A model generated the notes under the pieces. It saw only the letters and a program-made list of their open reading frames with translations, searched no databases and had not been told where the DNA came from. Of a DNA stretch of 64,000 nucleotides, positions 9,083 through 17,941 are shown in pieces. A program made the position numbers and the translations under genes. Each line of letters begins with the position of its first letter. The stretch's first letter is position 1. Source of the stretch: Hasllibacter sp. MH4015 (GTDB lineage: Bacteria > Pseudomonadota > Alphaproteobacteria > Rhodobacterales > Rhodobacteraceae); the NCBI RefSeq assembly GCF_020177575.1, contig NZ_JAHTBK010000001.1, positions 186,001 through 250,000 of the forward strand. Reading direction: 5' to 3'.

Positions 9083-9180
9083 AAGTCTTTTTGCAGGGGG
9101 CGCTGCCCCCGTCGCCCGAGGGCGACTCCCCCGGGATATTTGGGGCACATGGAAGACGGGCGCGCGCGTTAACCTTAACG
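9083..9180. repeat. Intergenic GC-rich repeat, copy 1
   Basis: Lies between two convergent genes. In order: a GGGGGC/GCCCCC hairpin (9096-9110), a perfect GTCGCCC/GGGCGAC hairpin (9111-9126), the sequence TCCCCCGGGATATTT (9127-9141), a variable spacer, and the palindrome CGTTAACCTTAACG (9167-9180). The same order of elements recurs at 49238-49341. The double hairpin could terminate transcription from both sides. Confidence 0.8.
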
Positions 9181-9185
9181 GGGGG

Positions 9186-10040
9186 TTAGCGTCCGTGGGA
9201 CCGGTCGTAGGGGTTTGCCGCGGGCGGGTGATGGCGCGGCGTATGGGCGGTGTCGAAAACCTCGACCTTCAGCGGGTAACAGGGCGTCGTATCGGATGAA
9301 TGCTCCGCCCCGCAATCGCCGCCGGGGCAGGCGGACAATGCGCCGAGCAGGTCGATCTCGGCCCGGAATTCCAGCGTGTCACCGGGGCGGACGGGGCTGG
9401 CCTTCATGAAATATTGGCCCGTGTCGCGGGTGAAGCCGGTGCACATGAAGACATTCAGGACATCGTGGACGTGAAGTTCGGCCTCGTGGAGCGGCAGGCC
9501 GGTTTCATCCGACAGGGCACGTGTGAGGTTCGAGTGACAGCAATAATGGTATTGGTCGCCGCCGTTGAGCAGCGCGTTGGTGTAGGGATCGCAGCGGGTG
9601 CCGATCACGTCATGGACCGCGCCGCCGTATTCGTCGATGCCGTACCAGTCGAGGCTGTCGTGGGTGATCGTCGCCATCGCGCGCAGATGCGGCAGGTTGG
9701 ACCAGAGCACATCGCCGGTGGTGACATGTGTGCCGTGAAGCGCGCGGGTCTTGCCGGAGAAGAAGCGTTCCGAAAGGTCGTGGGCGTTCCAGAGGTTGAG
9801 GTCGCCGACCTGGGGGCCATCGACGGAGGTGATGCGGATGGTCTGGCCCGCCCGCGCGCGGAAGGTGGCGGCGTCACGGGGCTGGGCGAGGACGGTGGCG
9901 ATGGGGCCGGTCGGCGTGGCGGGGCCGAGATGGACCGGCTCGGGCAGGGTTTCGGGCGGGTAGCAGACGACCGGCGCGATGGCGCGGCGCTGGGCGGCGT
10001 CGGGTGGTGCGGAGCTGAGCTTGGGGCGGCGGTTGGGCAT
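9186..10040 (-). CDS. DUF1989 (urea carboxylase-associated family) protein
   Basis: A 284-residue soluble protein of the DUF1989 family, often encoded with urea carboxylase or amino-acid catabolism genes; the biochemical role is not settled. It has a conserved Cys/His-rich middle (GTRCDPYTN, HYCCHSNL), ELHVHDVLNVFMCTGF, and a C-terminal segment with CPGGDCG, all suggesting a metal site. No urea or guanidine carboxylase lies beside it, but the adjacent guanidine exporter makes a nitrogen-compound role conceivable (inference). The start MPNRRP at 10040 is preferred; an in-frame ATG 22 codons earlier would run through a GTGGGT/ACCCAC hairpin. No strong ribosome site is visible at either start. 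Confidence 0.75.
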   Translation of the reverse strand: MPNRRPKLSSAPPDAAQRRAIAPVVCYPPETLPEPVHLGPATPTGPIATVLAQPRDAATFRARAGQTIRITSVDGPQVGDLNLWNAHDLSERFFSGKTRALHGTHVTTGDVLWSNLPHLRAMATITHDSLDWYGIDEYGGAVHDVIGTRCDPYTNALLNGGDQYHYCCHSNLTRALSDETGLPLHEAELHVHDVLNVFMCTGFTRDTGQYFMKASPVRPGDTLEFRAEIDLLGALSACPGGDCGAEHSSDTTPCYPLKVEVFDTAHTPRHHPPAANPYDRSHGR

Positions 10041-10058
10041 CGGGAGCGATCCGGGGAT

Positions 10059-10075
10059 GGTGGGTTTCACCCACC
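10059..10075. repeat. Short perfect inverted repeat (GGTGGGT/ACCCACC)
   Basis: Seven-base arms GGTGGGT (10059-10065) and ACCCACC (10069-10075) around TTC, just upstream of the DUF1989 start. Similar GTGGGT-type hairpins are dispersed in many proteobacterial genomes. Only one copy was noticed here. Confidence 0.6.
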
Positions 10076-10104
10076 CTACGGTGCTGATGGGAGGATGCGA
10101 GGGC

Positions 10105-10140
10105 AAAAAAAGCCCCGAGGTTCGGACAGAAACCTCGGGG
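10105..10140 (-). terminator. Rho-independent terminator of creD
   Basis: Ten-base perfect arms CCCCGAGGTT (10113-10122) and AACCTCGGGG (10131-10140) with an 8-base loop; on the minus strand the stem is followed by seven T (10105-10111). It lies 36 bases after the creD stop. Confidence 0.9.
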
Positions 10141-10175
10141 TCAGGGGGCAGAAGCGGGCGGCACGGGCCTGCCGG

Positions 10176-11618
10176 TCAAGAGGTTCCCGGAGAGGGGGGA
10201 AGCTCGGGCGGCGCCTGTGGGGCCTCCTGTGCCTGGGTCTTCTGCGGTGTTTGGGGCACGCCGTGGCGCGGGGTGCCGAAGATCGTTTTCGTGGGGTCCC
10301 GCGGCGCGCCATACCAATCCTCGTTCCGGGTCATGTACATCGTGAGGGCAAGCGCGAAGAACGCGAGGGTGGATCCGGCCAGAAGCGCGTAATCGGCGGA
10401 GCGCAGGATGAGGTAGAGGACGCCGTAGGTGACCGCCAACATCAGCCCGAGGATCGCGGCCCGTTTGCCGAGCTTCAGGCCGAGCCAGCCGAAGAGCGTC
10501 AGCAGGATCGTCGTGGCGCCTGCCGACAGAAGATAGGCGGGCCCGAAGCCGACCTGTTCGGCGTAGGAGACCATGAGGAGGACGAAAGTGGATTGGGCCA
10601 GGCCGATCAGGATGTATTGCACCGGATGGGTGGGCCGCTTCGTGGCGCCTTCGATCAAGAGGACGGTCAGGAAGGTGAGCGCAATGAACAAGATGCCGTA
10701 GCGCGCGGCGCGGTAGGCCTTCTGGTAGAAATCGTTGGGCTGGAAGAAGCGCACACCGAAGGCGGCCTGGCTGCGCGCGGTCGTGTCGTAATCCTCTCTC
10801 GCGGCCTGGGGCAGCGGGCGGGCGAGGTGCGGGATTTCCCACGTGGCGGTGAAGCCGTCCTCCGTGATCTCCCGCGTGTTGGGGAGGAAGGCCCCGTAGA
10901 AGCTGGGATGGGGCCAGTCGGAGGTGAACGAGATCGTGGAGGTGCGGCCCATGGGGGTGGCGCGCAGATCGGCCGCGCCGTTGAAGCCGAGGGTCAGGGC
11001 ATAGCCGTCGTGATCACGCGGATCGCCGAGTTCAGCCATGACACCGGCAATGTCACCGGCCCGGGGTTCGAGCGGGATCTGCGTTTCCCCGGTGGACAGC
11101 TGCGCGGCGCCGCGCAGGGCGCGGTTGGCCGATACCGTAAGGCGCAGCGTCGCCTCCTCCCAAAGAATTTCCTCGTCCCCGACCAGTTGATCCTCCGCCG
11201 CAGCGAGATCGTAGGTCAGATCCATCGCCGCAATGGCCTGGAAGACCGGTACATCGAACAGACCACGGGAACGGATTTCCGTCTCCGTCGTGATGTCGAG
11301 GGCGAACTCCTCCGGCAGGAGGTAGACGGAGGCGGTGCGGCGGATGCGCGTGACCTGGCGTTGCTCCTGCGTGACCTCGCCCGTGTCGGGGTCGGTCACG
11401 TTGATCCGCTCCGAGGTTGTGACAGGCCCCTGGACCGGCAGGATCATCACCGGACCGGACAGCAGCTGCGCCCCGCCCCATTCCTGCCCGACCTCCGCCA
11501 GGGTGCGATCGGCAAGGCGGGAGCGATCCTCCACCACCAGCGAGACGAAGAAGATCGGGATATACATCAAGACGGCCAACAGGCCGACGATCAGGAAACG
11601 GGTGCCGAGGGAGCGCAT
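10176..11618 (-). CDS. creD: CreD-family inner membrane protein
   Basis: A 480-residue inner membrane protein of the CreD family, linked in enterobacteria to envelope integrity and colicin E2 tolerance under the CreBC system. It has one N-terminal membrane helix (about 8-28), a large periplasmic domain of about 270 residues, then a bundle of membrane helices (about 310-430) beginning at YGILFIALTFL, and a proline-rich cytoplasmic tail ending PPSPGTS. No creB or creC gene is nearby, so regulation differs from E. coli. ATG 11618 opens a typical signal-anchor. A strong terminator follows. Confidence 0.85.
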   Translation of the reverse strand: MRSLGTRFLIVGLLAVLMYIPIFFVSLVVEDRSRLADRTLAEVGQEWGGAQLLSGPVMILPVQGPVTTSERINVTDPDTGEVTQEQRQVTRIRRTASVYLLPEEFALDITTETEIRSRGLFDVPVFQAIAAMDLTYDLAAAEDQLVGDEEILWEEATLRLTVSANRALRGAAQLSTGETQIPLEPRAGDIAGVMAELGDPRDHDGYALTLGFNGAADLRATPMGRTSTISFTSDWPHPSFYGAFLPNTREITEDGFTATWEIPHLARPLPQAAREDYDTTARSQAAFGVRFFQPNDFYQKAYRAARYGILFIALTFLTVLLIEGATKRPTHPVQYILIGLAQSTFVLLMVSYAEQVGFGPAYLLSAGATTILLTLFGWLGLKLGKRAAILGLMLAVTYGVLYLILRSADYALLAGSTLAFFALALTMYMTRNEDWYGAPRDPTKTIFGTPRHGVPQTPQKTQAQEAPQAPPELPPSPGTS

Positions 11619-11707
11619 GGACGGGTCCTTGATTGGGGCAGTAATGGGCTGACCCTAGGGACAATGGCGCGCAGGTGTGTGCAGGTCTTGTGCAGGTTTT
11701 CGGGTCT

Positions 11708-12049
11708 TTACACGGTCGAATCCGTAGGGTTTTCGGTGCGCATCATGCCCTTAGCGCGACGTATTTCGCCGCGGAAATCGGCGCAAAGCCTTGGCGGAAG
11801 GTGATCCGGGCTTGCACCAAGCCCCTCGCAATCAGAGCAAACATACATCCAGGTTTTGCCGTTCGGGTGTCGCCCAACCGGGTGCCATTTGCAGTCGGTT
11901 GGCGGAAGGGTTGCGACACCGGGATCCATGCCGAGGTCTGCCTCTGCCTTGATGCGGCGTTGCGAGCGGATCACGAGGATGACGGCTGCGATGGCCACAA
12001 TGGGAAAGATCGCATCAAGAAGTGCGTCGATATTGGCAAAGGGTCCCAT
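11708..12049 (-). CDS. Small membrane-anchored protein with a CxxC pair
   Basis: A 113-residue protein with one N-terminal membrane helix (about 12-26, IFPIVAIAAVILVI) and a soluble C-terminal part. That part carries a Cys-His (DCKWHPVG) and a CSDC pair, followed by a cysteine-containing PRLCADF segment, which suggests a small metal-binding or disulfide domain. No family was recognised. It stands alone between creD and the FAD dehydrogenase with about 90-100 bases on each side. The ribosome site is weak, but ATG 12049 gives a sensible membrane start. Confidence 0.55.
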   Translation of the reverse strand: MGPFANIDALLDAIFPIVAIAAVILVIRSQRRIKAEADLGMDPGVATLPPTDCKWHPVGRHPNGKTWMYVCSDCEGLGASPDHLPPRLCADFRGEIRRAKGMMRTENPTDSTV

Positions 12050-12148
12050 TGGTCGGGGATTGGCAGGTCTTCATGACGATTCTATGGTCGGCATGGCGGT
12101 CGGGCTTGCGAACCTTCGGAGTTTTGCGGCCAGGGTGAAGGCGCGCGG

Positions 12149-13780
12149 TCAGAGCGTTTCGCCAAGCGTTTTGCCCGAGAAGATGCAGCCGCCCAGAAAC
12201 GTGCCTTCGAGCGCGTTGTGGCCGTGGTAGCCGCCGCCGCCAAAGCCCGCGACTTCGCCTGCCGCGTAGAGGCCGTTGAAAGCGGTGCCGTCGGGGCGGA
12301 GGCATTGGCCGGCCAGATCAGTATGCAGGCCACCGAGTGATTTGCGGGTGATGATATTGAGGCGCACGGCGATGAGGGGGCCGTGGGCGGGGTCAAGGAT
12401 GCGGTGGGGCTTGGCCGCGCGGATCAACTTGTCGCCGATATATTTGCGGGTCGCGCGGATGGCGTTGATCTGTGCGTCCTTGGAGACCTTGTTGGTGAGC
12501 TGCGCATCGCGCGCCTCGATCTGGGCGCGGATATGCGTGGGATCGAGCGGGGCTTGGGGCGTGATGCGGTTCATGCCCGCGAGGAGGGTATCGAGGTCAT
12601 TCGCGACCACGAAATCCTCGCCCTTTTCCTTGAACGCTTCGACGGCCTGGGTCGCGCCTTTGCCCAGACGTTCGCGCAGGACGGCGCGCCATCTGGCGGA
12701 GGTGAGATCGGGGTTCTGTTCGGAGCCCGAAAGCGCGAATTCCTTCTCGATGATGCTTTGGGTCAGGATGAACCAGCTGTGGTCGTGGCCGGTTTGCAGG
12801 ATGCGTTTGAGGGTGGAGGTCGTGTCATGGCCGGGGAAGCAGGGGGCCTCCAGCCGCGTGCCGGTTGCGTCGAACCACATCGACGACGGGCCGGGCAGGA
12901 TACGGATGCCGTGGTTTGGCCAGATCGGATCGTGGTTCCTGAGCCCTTCGGTGTAATGCCACATGCGGTCTTCGTTGATGGCCGCTGCGCCTTGCGCCTT
13001 GGCCCGGGCGGCCATCTGGCCGTCGACGTAATCGGGCACGCCGGAGATCATGTGGATCGGCGGCGGGCCGAGGCGGTCGGTGGGCCAATGTTCGCGGACC
13101 AGGTCGTGTTTGCCGCCGATGCCGCCCGTGGTTACGGCGGTGGTTTCGGATCGCAGGGAGAATTGGCCGGTGACGGTGCGGTTGGTGGATTGGCCGCGAT
13201 TGGCCGCGTCGTCGGCAAGGGTGTCGCCTTCGACGCCTTTGACCACGCCGCCTTCGATGAGGAGCGAGGTGACGCGGTGGCGGAAATGGAGCGTGATGTT
13301 GGGATGCGTGCGGACGCGGTCGGCATAGGGGCGCACGACGCCGGTGCCGGTGCCCCAGGTGATGTGGAAGCGGGGGATGGAATTGCCGTGGGCATCGGCG
13401 TGGGCTCCGCCGCGTTCAGCCCATCCGACAACCGGGAACCAGCGCATCCCGAGATCATGGAGGTAGGCGCGCATCGGGCCGGCGGCGAAGTCGAGATAGG
13501 CTTCCGCCCAGGCGCGGGGCATGACGTCTTCGGGTCGGTCGAACTGGGCGGAGCCGAACCAGTCGGAGGCGGCAAGGTCGCGACTGTCGCGCAGGCCGAG
13601 GCGGCGCTGCTCGGGCGTGTCGACCATGAAAAGGCCGCCAAGGCTCCACCACGCTTGGCCACCGAGCGATTGCGGACCTTCCATATCGAGAAGCGCGACC
13701 TTCCGGCCCCGTTCGGCGGCATGGTAGGCGGCGACAAGGCCAGAGAGGCCGGCACCGATGATGATCGTGTCGTAATCCAT
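12149..13780 (-). CDS. FAD-binding dehydrogenase (fumarate reductase/ketosteroid dehydrogenase-like)
   Basis: A 543-residue flavoprotein of the succinate dehydrogenase/3-ketosteroid-1-dehydrogenase fold, annotated in relatives as FAD-binding dehydrogenase of unknown substrate. The dinucleotide motif IIIGAGLSGLVAA lies at about 6-18, ATSGG-like VTTGGIGG near 230, and the C-terminal FAD block GLYAAGEVAGFGGGGYHG near 505 with HNALEGTFLGG after it. MDYDTIII at 13780 is chosen as start because it places the Rossmann motif at the very N-terminus, as in the family; an upstream in-frame start adds 16 residues without a clear function. It stands alone, with a divergent 2H-phosphoesterase-like gene upstream. 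Confidence 0.85.
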   Translation of the reverse strand: MDYDTIIIGAGLSGLVAAYHAAERGRKVALLDMEGPQSLGGQAWWSLGGLFMVDTPEQRRLGLRDSRDLAASDWFGSAQFDRPEDVMPRAWAEAYLDFAAGPMRAYLHDLGMRWFPVVGWAERGGAHADAHGNSIPRFHITWGTGTGVVRPYADRVRTHPNITLHFRHRVTSLLIEGGVVKGVEGDTLADDAANRGQSTNRTVTGQFSLRSETTAVTTGGIGGKHDLVREHWPTDRLGPPPIHMISGVPDYVDGQMAARAKAQGAAAINEDRMWHYTEGLRNHDPIWPNHGIRILPGPSSMWFDATGTRLEAPCFPGHDTTSTLKRILQTGHDHSWFILTQSIIEKEFALSGSEQNPDLTSARWRAVLRERLGKGATQAVEAFKEKGEDFVVANDLDTLLAGMNRITPQAPLDPTHIRAQIEARDAQLTNKVSKDAQINAIRATRKYIGDKLIRAAKPHRILDPAHGPLIAVRLNIITRKSLGGLHTDLAGQCLRPDGTAFNGLYAAGEVAGFGGGGYHGHNALEGTFLGGCIFSGKTLGETL

Positions 13781-13888
13781 GATCCATGCTAGGTCAGGCG
13801 TGGCAGGGCTGTCGATACGCACCGTCACGTCAGGGCAGTGTTACCGTGCCATGCCATTGTCGCCCCGTTCGAGCAGATGGAGATCGCG

Positions 13889-14578
13889 ATGCAGGTGGAC
13901 GATTTTGCGCAAAGCGCCCACAACGCGCCGCCGATGCGGTTGGGCCAACGTTATGACGCGACCGGGTTCCTGCCCGATCCCGGAAACACGGTGGTTTGCC
14001 ATCTGGACCGGGACGCGCCGGGCGGCAAGGCGGTGCTGGCGGCCCGCGCGGCAATGCAGGCGTTGCCGGGCGCGGATCGACTGCTCTTCACGCCGGAGGA
14101 CAGCCTGCACATGACCGTTTTCGAGGGGGTACTGGACAATCGCCGGGTGCCAGATGCGTGGCCGGACTGGATGCCCGCTGACGCGCCGGTGGACGCAGTG
14201 ACGGACGCGATGTGCGAGCGGTTGGGCGGCTTCGCGGGACCGGGGGCCTTTGCGGTCAGCGTGGCGGCCCTGCGACCCACCGGGCTGGCACTGCGCGGCG
14301 CGGCGGCGGGAGATGCGGCTGTCCTGCGGGCGTGGCGCGATGCGCTGGCCGAGACGTTCGGTTACCGTCAGGCGGTCCATGACCGGTACGAATTTCATAT
14401 GACCTTCGCCTATCCCCTTGCGTGGTTGCCGGACGATCATGTCCCCCTGTGGCGGGAGGAATTGGCCCGGATCGGCGCGGAACTTGCGGCGGCGACGGCG
14501 GTGATCCCGCTGGGCGCGCCCGCGTTTTGCCGGTTTGCCGACATGACCCGGTTCGAGGAGTTGGTCGTGCTTGGATGA
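13889..14578 (+). CDS. DUF1868-type 2H phosphoesterase-like protein
   Basis: A 229-residue protein with two HxT motifs about 90 residues apart, LHMTVFEG and FHMTFAYP, the hallmark of 2H phosphoesterases (2'-5' RNA ligase/cyclic phosphodiesterase fold). The N-terminal segment (RYDATGFLPDPGNTVVCHL) matches what I recall of DUF1868 proteins. The start at 13889 is chosen because GGAG lies seven bases before it; an ATG four codons upstream has no ribosome site. A role in RNA end or cyclic phosphate processing is inferred from the fold only. It converges on trkH with an 17-base gap. Confidence 0.7.
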   Translation: MQVDDFAQSAHNAPPMRLGQRYDATGFLPDPGNTVVCHLDRDAPGGKAVLAARAAMQALPGADRLLFTPEDSLHMTVFEGVLDNRRVPDAWPDWMPADAPVDAVTDAMCERLGGFAGPGAFAVSVAALRPTGLALRGAAAGDAAVLRAWRDALAETFGYRQAVHDRYEFHMTFAYPLAWLPDDHVPLWREELARIGAELAAATAVIPLGAPAFCRFADMTRFEELVVLG

Positions 14579-14595
14579 TCCGCCTGCGGGACGCG

Positions 14596-15969
14596 TCAAA
14601 GCACCAGCTCGTTATCCTCTTCCTCCAGTCGGCTTTCGTCTTGCGAGGCAAGAGCGATGCCGAAGGTCAGGATGCCGATGCGACCGGCTGTCATCAAGAT
14701 GATGACGAGAAGCTTGCCCAATTCGCTCAACTCTCCGGTGAGGCCCATGCTGAGCCCGACGGTGCCCATGGCCGAGAAGACCTCGAACAGCACAACTTCG
14801 AACGCGGCGTCCGGTTCGGTGAGAAACAGCAAGAAGGCCGCCATCGCGGCGAGGCAGAAGTAATAGGCGAAGGACGCGGTGGCGTTCTGCAATTGGCCAA
14901 GCGGGATCTGGCGCTTGAAGAACCGGATGCGGTCCCGGCCCTTCAAGGTGGAGCGGACAAGACCGACGAGCGCCGCGAAAGACGTGGTTTTCAACCCGCC
15001 GCCGGTGCCCGCGGGCGACGCGCCGATAATCATCAGGAAAAAAAGCAAAAGCAGGATCGACGCGGACAGGCCCGATATTGGCAGCGTGTTGAACCCCACC
15101 GTCGTCGACGCCGTCATGACCTGGAAGAAGGAGGCGAGAAGGCGGTCGGTCGGATCAAGCGGTTGCACGCTGGGCTCGATCACGAAAAACAGCGCCGTTC
15201 CGATCAGAAGGAACAGCAGTGTCATGCGCACGATGATCTTGGTGGTGAAGCCCAGATGGCTGGCCTTGCCGGTCAGGGTGCGGGAGACGTCGAGTACGAT
15301 GAGAAAGCCCATCGCGCCGAGAATGCTGAGGGCGGAGATGACGAGGTTCACGCCCACATCGCCGCTGAAGGCCTCGAAACTCGTGGAATTTAGGCTGAAC
15401 CCCGCCGTGCAGAAGGCCGAGATGGAGTGAAAGATTGCACTCCAGACCGGGTTTTCGACACCGGCGGACACGAACATCGGGTAGAGCGCCACGGCCCCGA
15501 CCGTCTCGCAGATCAGGGTGAAGAGCACGACCGATTTCACGAATTGGCCGGGCTTGATCGAATCCGGCAGGTTGAACGCCCGCTGTGTCGCCTTCTTGCG
15601 CAATCGGCCAAGCTCATTGGAGACCGACAGGACGAGAAAGGAGCCAAGGGTCATGTATCCAAGACCGCCGATCTGGATCAGCAACAGGATCACCAATTGC
15701 CCGAAAAACGTGTAGCTGCTGCCCGGATCGACGGTCACGAGGCCGGTCGTGGACACGGCGGAGGTCGCGATGAACAGGTTATCTATCGCCGAGATGTCGA
15801 TCGCCTGCGCGAACGGAAAGCTCAGCAGAATCCATCCGATGATGATGTAGCTGCCATAGCCCAGAAGCAGGAGTTTCGCGGGGCTGAGCCGCAGGATCGC
15901 GAAGCGCGCGCTGGCCTGGGTGCGCCGCATGTCGCGGGACCAGCCGCTGAATCCGTCTTCATCGGGCAT
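14596..15969 (-). CDS. TrkH/KtrB-type potassium uptake channel subunit
   Basis: An inner membrane K+ channel-like subunit of 457 residues built of four helix-pore-helix repeats. The four filter loops are visible as STTGL, CTAGF, TTVGF and GTVGL, each with the central Gly that lines the K+ path. The N-terminus (about 1-30) is cytoplasmic and polar, and the C-terminus is acidic (SRLEEEDNELVL). Length is close to KtrB (about 450) rather than E. coli TrkH (483). The cytoplasmic regulatory subunit TrkA/KtrA is not encoded nearby and would have to come from elsewhere. Confidence 0.9.
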   Translation of the reverse strand: MPDEDGFSGWSRDMRRTQASARFAILRLSPAKLLLLGYGSYIIIGWILLSFPFAQAIDISAIDNLFIATSAVSTTGLVTVDPGSSYTFFGQLVILLLIQIGGLGYMTLGSFLVLSVSNELGRLRKKATQRAFNLPDSIKPGQFVKSVVLFTLICETVGAVALYPMFVSAGVENPVWSAIFHSISAFCTAGFSLNSTSFEAFSGDVGVNLVISALSILGAMGFLIVLDVSRTLTGKASHLGFTTKIIVRMTLLFLLIGTALFFVIEPSVQPLDPTDRLLASFFQVMTASTTVGFNTLPISGLSASILLLLFFLMIIGASPAGTGGGLKTTSFAALVGLVRSTLKGRDRIRFFKRQIPLGQLQNATASFAYYFCLAAMAAFLLFLTEPDAAFEVVLFEVFSAMGTVGLSMGLTGELSELGKLLVIILMTAGRIGILTFGIALASQDESRLEEEDNELVL

Positions 15970-16237
15970 GGATCTTGCACCCTATCACTACAGAAACCGA
16001 ACGCACCGGATGCACGCAAGGTTCCTGAACGGCGATATGGGGCGGCGCGGCGGGGTGGCAAGCATCGCCCACGCTCAAATCTGCGCCATGGCCGATGCGA
16101 CACCGTCGCCCCCGCGGCGATGGAGACGGACTCCCCACGGATCGCAAAGCACGCCCCGATGCCCGAAGTGGAACAACGCGGTGACGTGCCACGGACGCGC
16201 AGGCACATGGGCCCCGGCAGCCGCGGATGTGACCGCG
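15970..16237. other. 268-base intergenic region upstream of trkH and downstream of sdhB
   Basis: Holds the trkH promoter on the minus strand. I saw no RNA, repeat or convincing open frame, and no clear terminator after sdhB. Confidence 0.5.
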
Positions 16238-17032
16238 TCAGAGCTGCCGTTCGACCATCATCTTCTTGATCTGCGCGATCGCCTCTGCCGGGTTCAGCCC
16301 CTTGGGGCAGGTCTTGGTGCAATTCATGATCGTGTGGCAGCGGTAGAGCTTGAACGGGTCTTCAAGATCGTCCAGCCGCTCCCCCGTCGCCTCGTCCCGG
16401 CTGTCGATGATCCAGCGATAGGCATGGAGCAGCGCGGCGGGCCCGAGGTAGCGGTCGCCGTTCCACCAATAGGAGGGGCACGAGGTCGAACACGACGCGC
16501 ACATCACGCATTCATAGAGACCGTCGAGTTTTTTGCGATCCTCGATGGATTGGCGCCATTCCTTTTCGGGGCGGCGCGTCTTCGTCTCCAGCCATGGCAT
16601 GATGGAGGCATGCTGGGCGTAGAAATGCGTCAGGTCGGGGATCAGGTCCTTCACGACCGGCATGTGGGGCAGGGGATAGATGGCGATGTCGCCGTCGATT
16701 TCATCCATGCCGTAGATGCAGGCGAGCGTGTTGATGCCCTTGCTCTTCACGCCACCGATATTCATCGCGCAGGACCCGCAGATGCCTTCGCGGCAAGACC
16801 GGCGGAAGGTCAGCGTCGGGTCGATCTCGTTCTTGATCTTGATGAGTGCGTCCAGGATCATCGGACCGCAGGTGTCGAGGTCCACCCAATAGGTGTCCAC
16901 GCGCGGGTTTTCACCGTCATCGGGGTTCCAGCGATAGATCTGGAACTTGCGCAGGTTGGTGGCGCCTTCGGGCTTCGGCCATGTCTTGCCCACGCGGATG
17001 CGTGAATTCTTGGGCAGGGTGAGCTCAACCAT
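16238..17032 (-). CDS. sdhB: Succinate dehydrogenase iron-sulfur subunit
   Basis: Carries electrons from the SdhA flavin to the quinone site of complex II. The 264 residues hold a ferredoxin domain with the 2Fe-2S ligands (CREGICGSC and a downstream Cys) and a C-terminal domain with the 4Fe-4S block [12 protein letters not shown] and the 3Fe-4S block [14 protein letters not shown]. The start at 17032 has GGAG nine bases upstream. It is the last gene of the sdh unit but is separated from sdhA by three small lipoprotein genes, an unusual interruption of the classic order. Confidence 0.97.
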   Translation of the reverse strand: MVELTLPKNSRIRVGKTWPKPEGATNLRKFQIYRWNPDDGENPRVDTYWVDLDTCGPMILDALIKIKNEIDPTLTFRRSCREGICGSCAMNIGGVKSKGINTLACIYGMDEIDGDIAIYPLPHMPVVKDLIPDLTHFYAQHASIMPWLETKTRRPEKEWRQSIEDRKKLDGLYECVMCASCSTSCPSYWWNGDRYLGPAALLHAYRWIIDSRDEATGERLDDLEDPFKLYRCHTIMNCTKTCPKGLNPAEAIAQIKKMMVERQL

Positions 17033-17083
17033 CGTGTCGTTCTCCTGAAGTCGTTCCTGTGCGGCACGGGGCCGGGGATCTTG

Positions 17084-17404
17084 TCATGTGCGGCCACCCA
17101 GATTGATGCCGACGGTCAAGCCGCCGCCGCTGGGATTGGGTTGGCCGCTGAGCCTGCGTTCGACACAGGTGGCGAAAGCCTCCTGCTCGTCGCGGGGATT
17201 GAAAATGTCAGACGTAATGCGCACGCCGGCCCCTGCGGACGGCCCGGCGGACCCGCCACTGATGCCGACCCGGCCGGAAATGCCGTCGGCCTGCCGTGCC
17301 TCGTCCACGCAAAGGCGCTCCGCCGTGGCGCGGGTGGGGATCTGTCCCGGTCCGCAGGCGGCGAGTATCAGCAGGGGTGCAACCATGAGCGTTAGGCGCA
17401 TCAT
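17084..17404 (-). CDS. Small predicted lipoprotein in the sdh operon (third)
   Basis: A 106-residue exported protein. MMRLTLMVAPLLILAACG is a lipoprotein signal with lipobox LAAC, placing the mature N-terminus at about Cys17. The mature part has two further cysteines (ERLCVDEA, ATCVERRL) that could pair, a glycine/serine-rich middle and a C-terminal GGLTVGINLGG strand. The start overlaps the previous gene by four bases (ATGA), implying translational coupling. No family was recognised; position suggests a cell-envelope role co-expressed with complex II. Confidence 0.7.
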   Translation of the reverse strand: MMRLTLMVAPLLILAACGPGQIPTRATAERLCVDEARQADGISGRVGISGGSAGPSAGAGVRITSDIFNPRDEQEAFATCVERRLSGQPNPSGGGLTVGINLGGRT

Positions 17405-17748
17405 CCGAACCCCCTGAGCAAGCCGTCGAAATAATTGCCCGCCGTACATTGCAGGGTCGCGGGGCGTTGCAGAACCTCGGACACCGTGCCGGATGCAGCC
17501 TCCGTATTGCCAAGCGCGATGCCGCCCGCGATCGTAATGATCTCCTGCGCGGAGGCGTTGTCGATCACGCAATTGGTGATCGGCGTTGCATCGACACCGG
17601 GAAAGCGTTGCTGAACTTCTGCATCGACGTATTGCCGCGCCTGTTCGCGCGCCAGTTGGTCGGCCACATCCTGAAACCCCACGCAGCCCGACAGGAGCAG
17701 CGGTGCGGCGACCAGAAGGGCCGCGGGGAGGGACGGGGCGCTGCGCAT
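17401..17748 (-). CDS. Small predicted lipoprotein in the sdh operon (second)
   Basis: A 115-residue exported protein with a lipoprotein signal ending LLLSGC (lipobox Cys around residue 22). The mature part begins with a helical stretch (FQDVADQLAREQARQYVDAE) and has two cysteines (NCVIDNAS, LQCTAGNY). It ends GLLRGFG. Start and stop are tightly packed: one base after the upstream stop, and four bases of overlap with the downstream start. Not recognised as a named family. Extending upstream of 17748 would overlap the neighbour and lose the signal peptide. Confidence 0.7.
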   Translation of the reverse strand: MRSAPSLPAALLVAAPLLLSGCVGFQDVADQLAREQARQYVDAEVQQRFPGVDATPITNCVIDNASAQEIITIAGGIALGNTEAASGTVSEVLQRPATLQCTAGNYFDGLLRGFG

Positions 17749-17749
17749 C

Positions 17750-17941
17750 CTAGTAGCCGACGCAGATCCGCGTGCCGGCCTGAAGGGCGCCGAACCCCTC
17801 CTGGCAACCGGGGGTGATGTGGGCCTCCGCGTTGTAGGCCCCGTTGGCATAACCCGTGCGAACAGTGTCACGGGACGTGAAGCTGTTGCAGCCCGCAAGG
17901 ACCATGAGGGCCGCAAGCCCCGTCAATGTTGCAATCCGCAT
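17750..17941 (-). CDS. Small predicted lipoprotein in the sdh operon (first)
   Basis: A 63-residue protein with lipobox LAGC at residues 15-18 and a short mature part containing two cysteines (PGCQEGFG, RICVGY). Its ATG overlaps the sdhA stop by one base (TGATG), so it is very probably translated from the sdh transcript. It shares the small, two-cysteine, lipid-anchored plan with the next two genes, although the three sequences are not obviously alike. Function unknown. Confidence 0.7.
   Translation of the reverse strand: MRIATLTGLAALMVLAGCNSFTSRDTVRTGYANGAYNAEAHITPGCQEGFGALQAGTRICVGY

Noticed and set aside
10059-10075. Attachment or transposon end
   Set aside because: The inverted repeat has no transposase or target duplication near it and is of a common dispersed hairpin type.
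11009-11018. CGTGATCACG as a further operator
   Set aside because: It lies within the creD coding region, has two changed bases, no paired copy and no promoter next to it.
9300-11804. 834-codon plus-strand frame
   Set aside because: Antisense to the DUF1989 gene and creD; it crosses the creD terminator hairpin and has no family signature.
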